From Pectinophora gossypiella (Eukaryota; Arthropoda; Insecta; Lepidoptera; Gelechiidae): a stretch of DNA of 64,000 bases. The notes beneath the pieces were generated by a model. It ran no database searches. It was not told where the DNA came from and saw nothing but the letters and a program-made list of their open reading frames with translations. The DNA lies in NCBI RefSeq assembly GCF_024362695.1, contig NC_065424.1, positions 2,392,786 through 2,456,785 of the forward strand, written 5' to 3'. The translations under genes were made by a program, and so were the position numbers. The first letter of the stretch is position 1; the number at the start of each line of letters is the position of its first letter. Positions 62,429 through 64,000 of this stretch are shown in pieces.

Positions 62429-64000
62429 TATACATCAATGCACGCGCTTTATCGCTTAAAGTTTGTCTTTGGACGACTTAAAAAGCATAAACGAAACGCA
62501 TAAAAATTCCTGCCGGACGCAGCGACAAATACCTACCGCCATAGTTGAGGTATTCCACATTTGCATACAGATAAATGTTCTAATCAACACTGGTACGATG
62601 GGTAAGTAGGGATGCCATCTCGCCAGATGTTTATATGATTTTATCTTCTGTTATAAATGGGTGCTGCTGAAGCGAGAGATACCTAATAGTTTTAATAGCA
62701 CTAGTAGAGTTTATAATAATAATTCATTTATGTCTTTACAGACTTCTCTATAAAGATAATGTGAACGAATTTTTTAACTCTGCAACTTCTCTTGTATCGC
62801 AATTAGCACAGCTGTGTTTGTGTTAACTTTAAGTAATTACTTATATTTATTTTGGTTTACTTCTTCTTCTTTGCGAGTCGATGGCGATCGATACTAAATT
62901 TTTGCTGACCAATAATTGACCACGCTTACGCCGGCAATGTCAGTCGCTTCGTAAAGGTCTTCAATAGTGCAGGTGTTAGGGCACTTAGGACAGCACAAAA
63001 GGTAAGCCATAGTTTGTGGTGATAATCAATAACAGCTGGCTCTGGTGATTTCGAATTGTTTACTTAAATATAGTGACTAATTAAATTATAAGTAAACACA
63101 GCATTCAATTGTGAAGAAAAAGTATATTTAAAGTGTAGTATATATTACTTTGATAATACGTTTATAAAGAAACGTGTCCTTAAAACTTCACTTCTAAAAA
63201 AACTGTTAGAAATATTGTAGGTATCTGTTACAAATGATAACTATTATTATACTTAGTCTAATTTCACCTTTTATCATATTATCTTTAGAATGTGTTCTGC
63301 TCCCGTGCATGTCGTAAAAGCCGACAAAGGGAAAGCGTCCTACCAAAAATGATGAGTCTATATGAACGATAGGCTGATCCCCTAACACCATACGGTTCAT
63401 CATTATCCATCTTAGGACTATGTATCAAAAGTGGCTGCAAATAGTCTTCTGATTATTTGTGGCGCTGCTCACCCCTTCGGGGAACATGGACGTGAGTTTA
63501 TGTATGTATGTATGAGTAGAGGTGAGCAATTAGATGCCGACTAGGATTTATAACATAAACCTGACATTTTTATAACCGTTTACATGGGTATTTAATCTCC
63601 AATGTTTTCAAAAATTTGATAAAGTAGAGAGATTACAATACCTATGTGATACAATCTAACAGTCACTTATTAACATAAGATTTGGATATGATTAGAATCT
63701 AACATGATCTTTCACTTTTACAATGGGAACAGAATACTTTGACGCGATGGAATAGATATAATATTTGAAAAACAGTTATTTTTACGCAGTAAGAACAACA
63801 GCAGGGTCTGCATGACGATAAAAATAATGCAACGAGTGCTATCTAGATAGACGGCGAACGGCTATTGGTGGAAGTCCTCGATATAATATAAATACAAAGT
63901 CGAGGCAACCCTAGAAATCAAGTATTATAAACATAGGTACTAAGTTATACACAACATATCACATGTTTTGAATTCCTTAGTCCGACACAATTCGTTGAAT
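62429..64000. other. AT-rich end of window, no clear gene
   Basis: A small minus-strand ORF (63010-62894) reads MAYLLCCPKCPNTCTIEDLY..., cysteine-rich and reminiscent of insect repeat-encoded peptides. 63385-63515 looks like a LINE tail ending in a TATG run. Confidence 0.4.

Overview
This is an animal nuclear window, most probably from a moth or butterfly (Lepidoptera). The main reasons are several abundant SINE families built from a tRNA-like or 5S-like head, a shared core and a LINE-type tail, together with many RTE and Jockey LINE tails, a BEL/Pao retroelement and numerous AT-rich MITEs. The order is an inference from repeat content; I cannot name a species. I found no convincing single-copy host gene, tRNA gene or rRNA gene. 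Every ORF over about 150 codons with recognisable protein motifs belongs to a transposable element.

Layout. 1-7.6 kb: old and young 3' ends of a Jockey-type LINE ('LINE-A'), two MITEs of a family carrying a TGACGTCA palindrome ('MITE-B'), SINEs and a (TA)n tract. 7.65-18.4 kb: a complete BEL/Pao element with apparently identical 255-bp LTRs, a 5-bp target duplication (TATTA), a tRNA-Tyr-type primer site, a Gag-protease frame, and a long pol frame that runs directly into an envelope-like segment. A 2.26-kb DNA transposon, itself holding a SINE, splits the element at the protease/RT boundary. 18.4-23.4 kb: nested MITEs, RTE-type LINE ends, SINEs, a tRNA/5S composite SINE and a hairpin repeat. 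23.5-26.6 kb: a LINE-A copy with an open endonuclease/RT frame, poly(A) and a 14-bp target duplication. 26.8-29.0 kb: a complete foldback element with 602- and 772-bp inverted arms, exact 170-bp tandem units and an 8-bp target duplication. 29-64 kb: mostly nested repeats, including mariner-like hairpin MITEs, RTE fragments, SINEs and a 1-kb element (36986-38008) whose GGTGA-type repeats change strand around a GC-rich centre.

How the parts fit. The LINE frames encode reverse transcriptase. The SINEs end in sequence resembling LINE tails, in particular the CCCAGCAGTGG...GGCTGATGATG tail of an RTE fragment at 35862-36362, so they were probably moved by such enzymes. The MITEs encode nothing and need transposases made elsewhere. 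Many insertions can be ordered in time: SINE in DNA transposon in BEL; RTE end in MITE-B; LINE-A tail in MITE-B; SINE in a TIR element. All coordinates were read by eye. Edges given without a target duplication are good to roughly 5-20 bases. No database search was possible.
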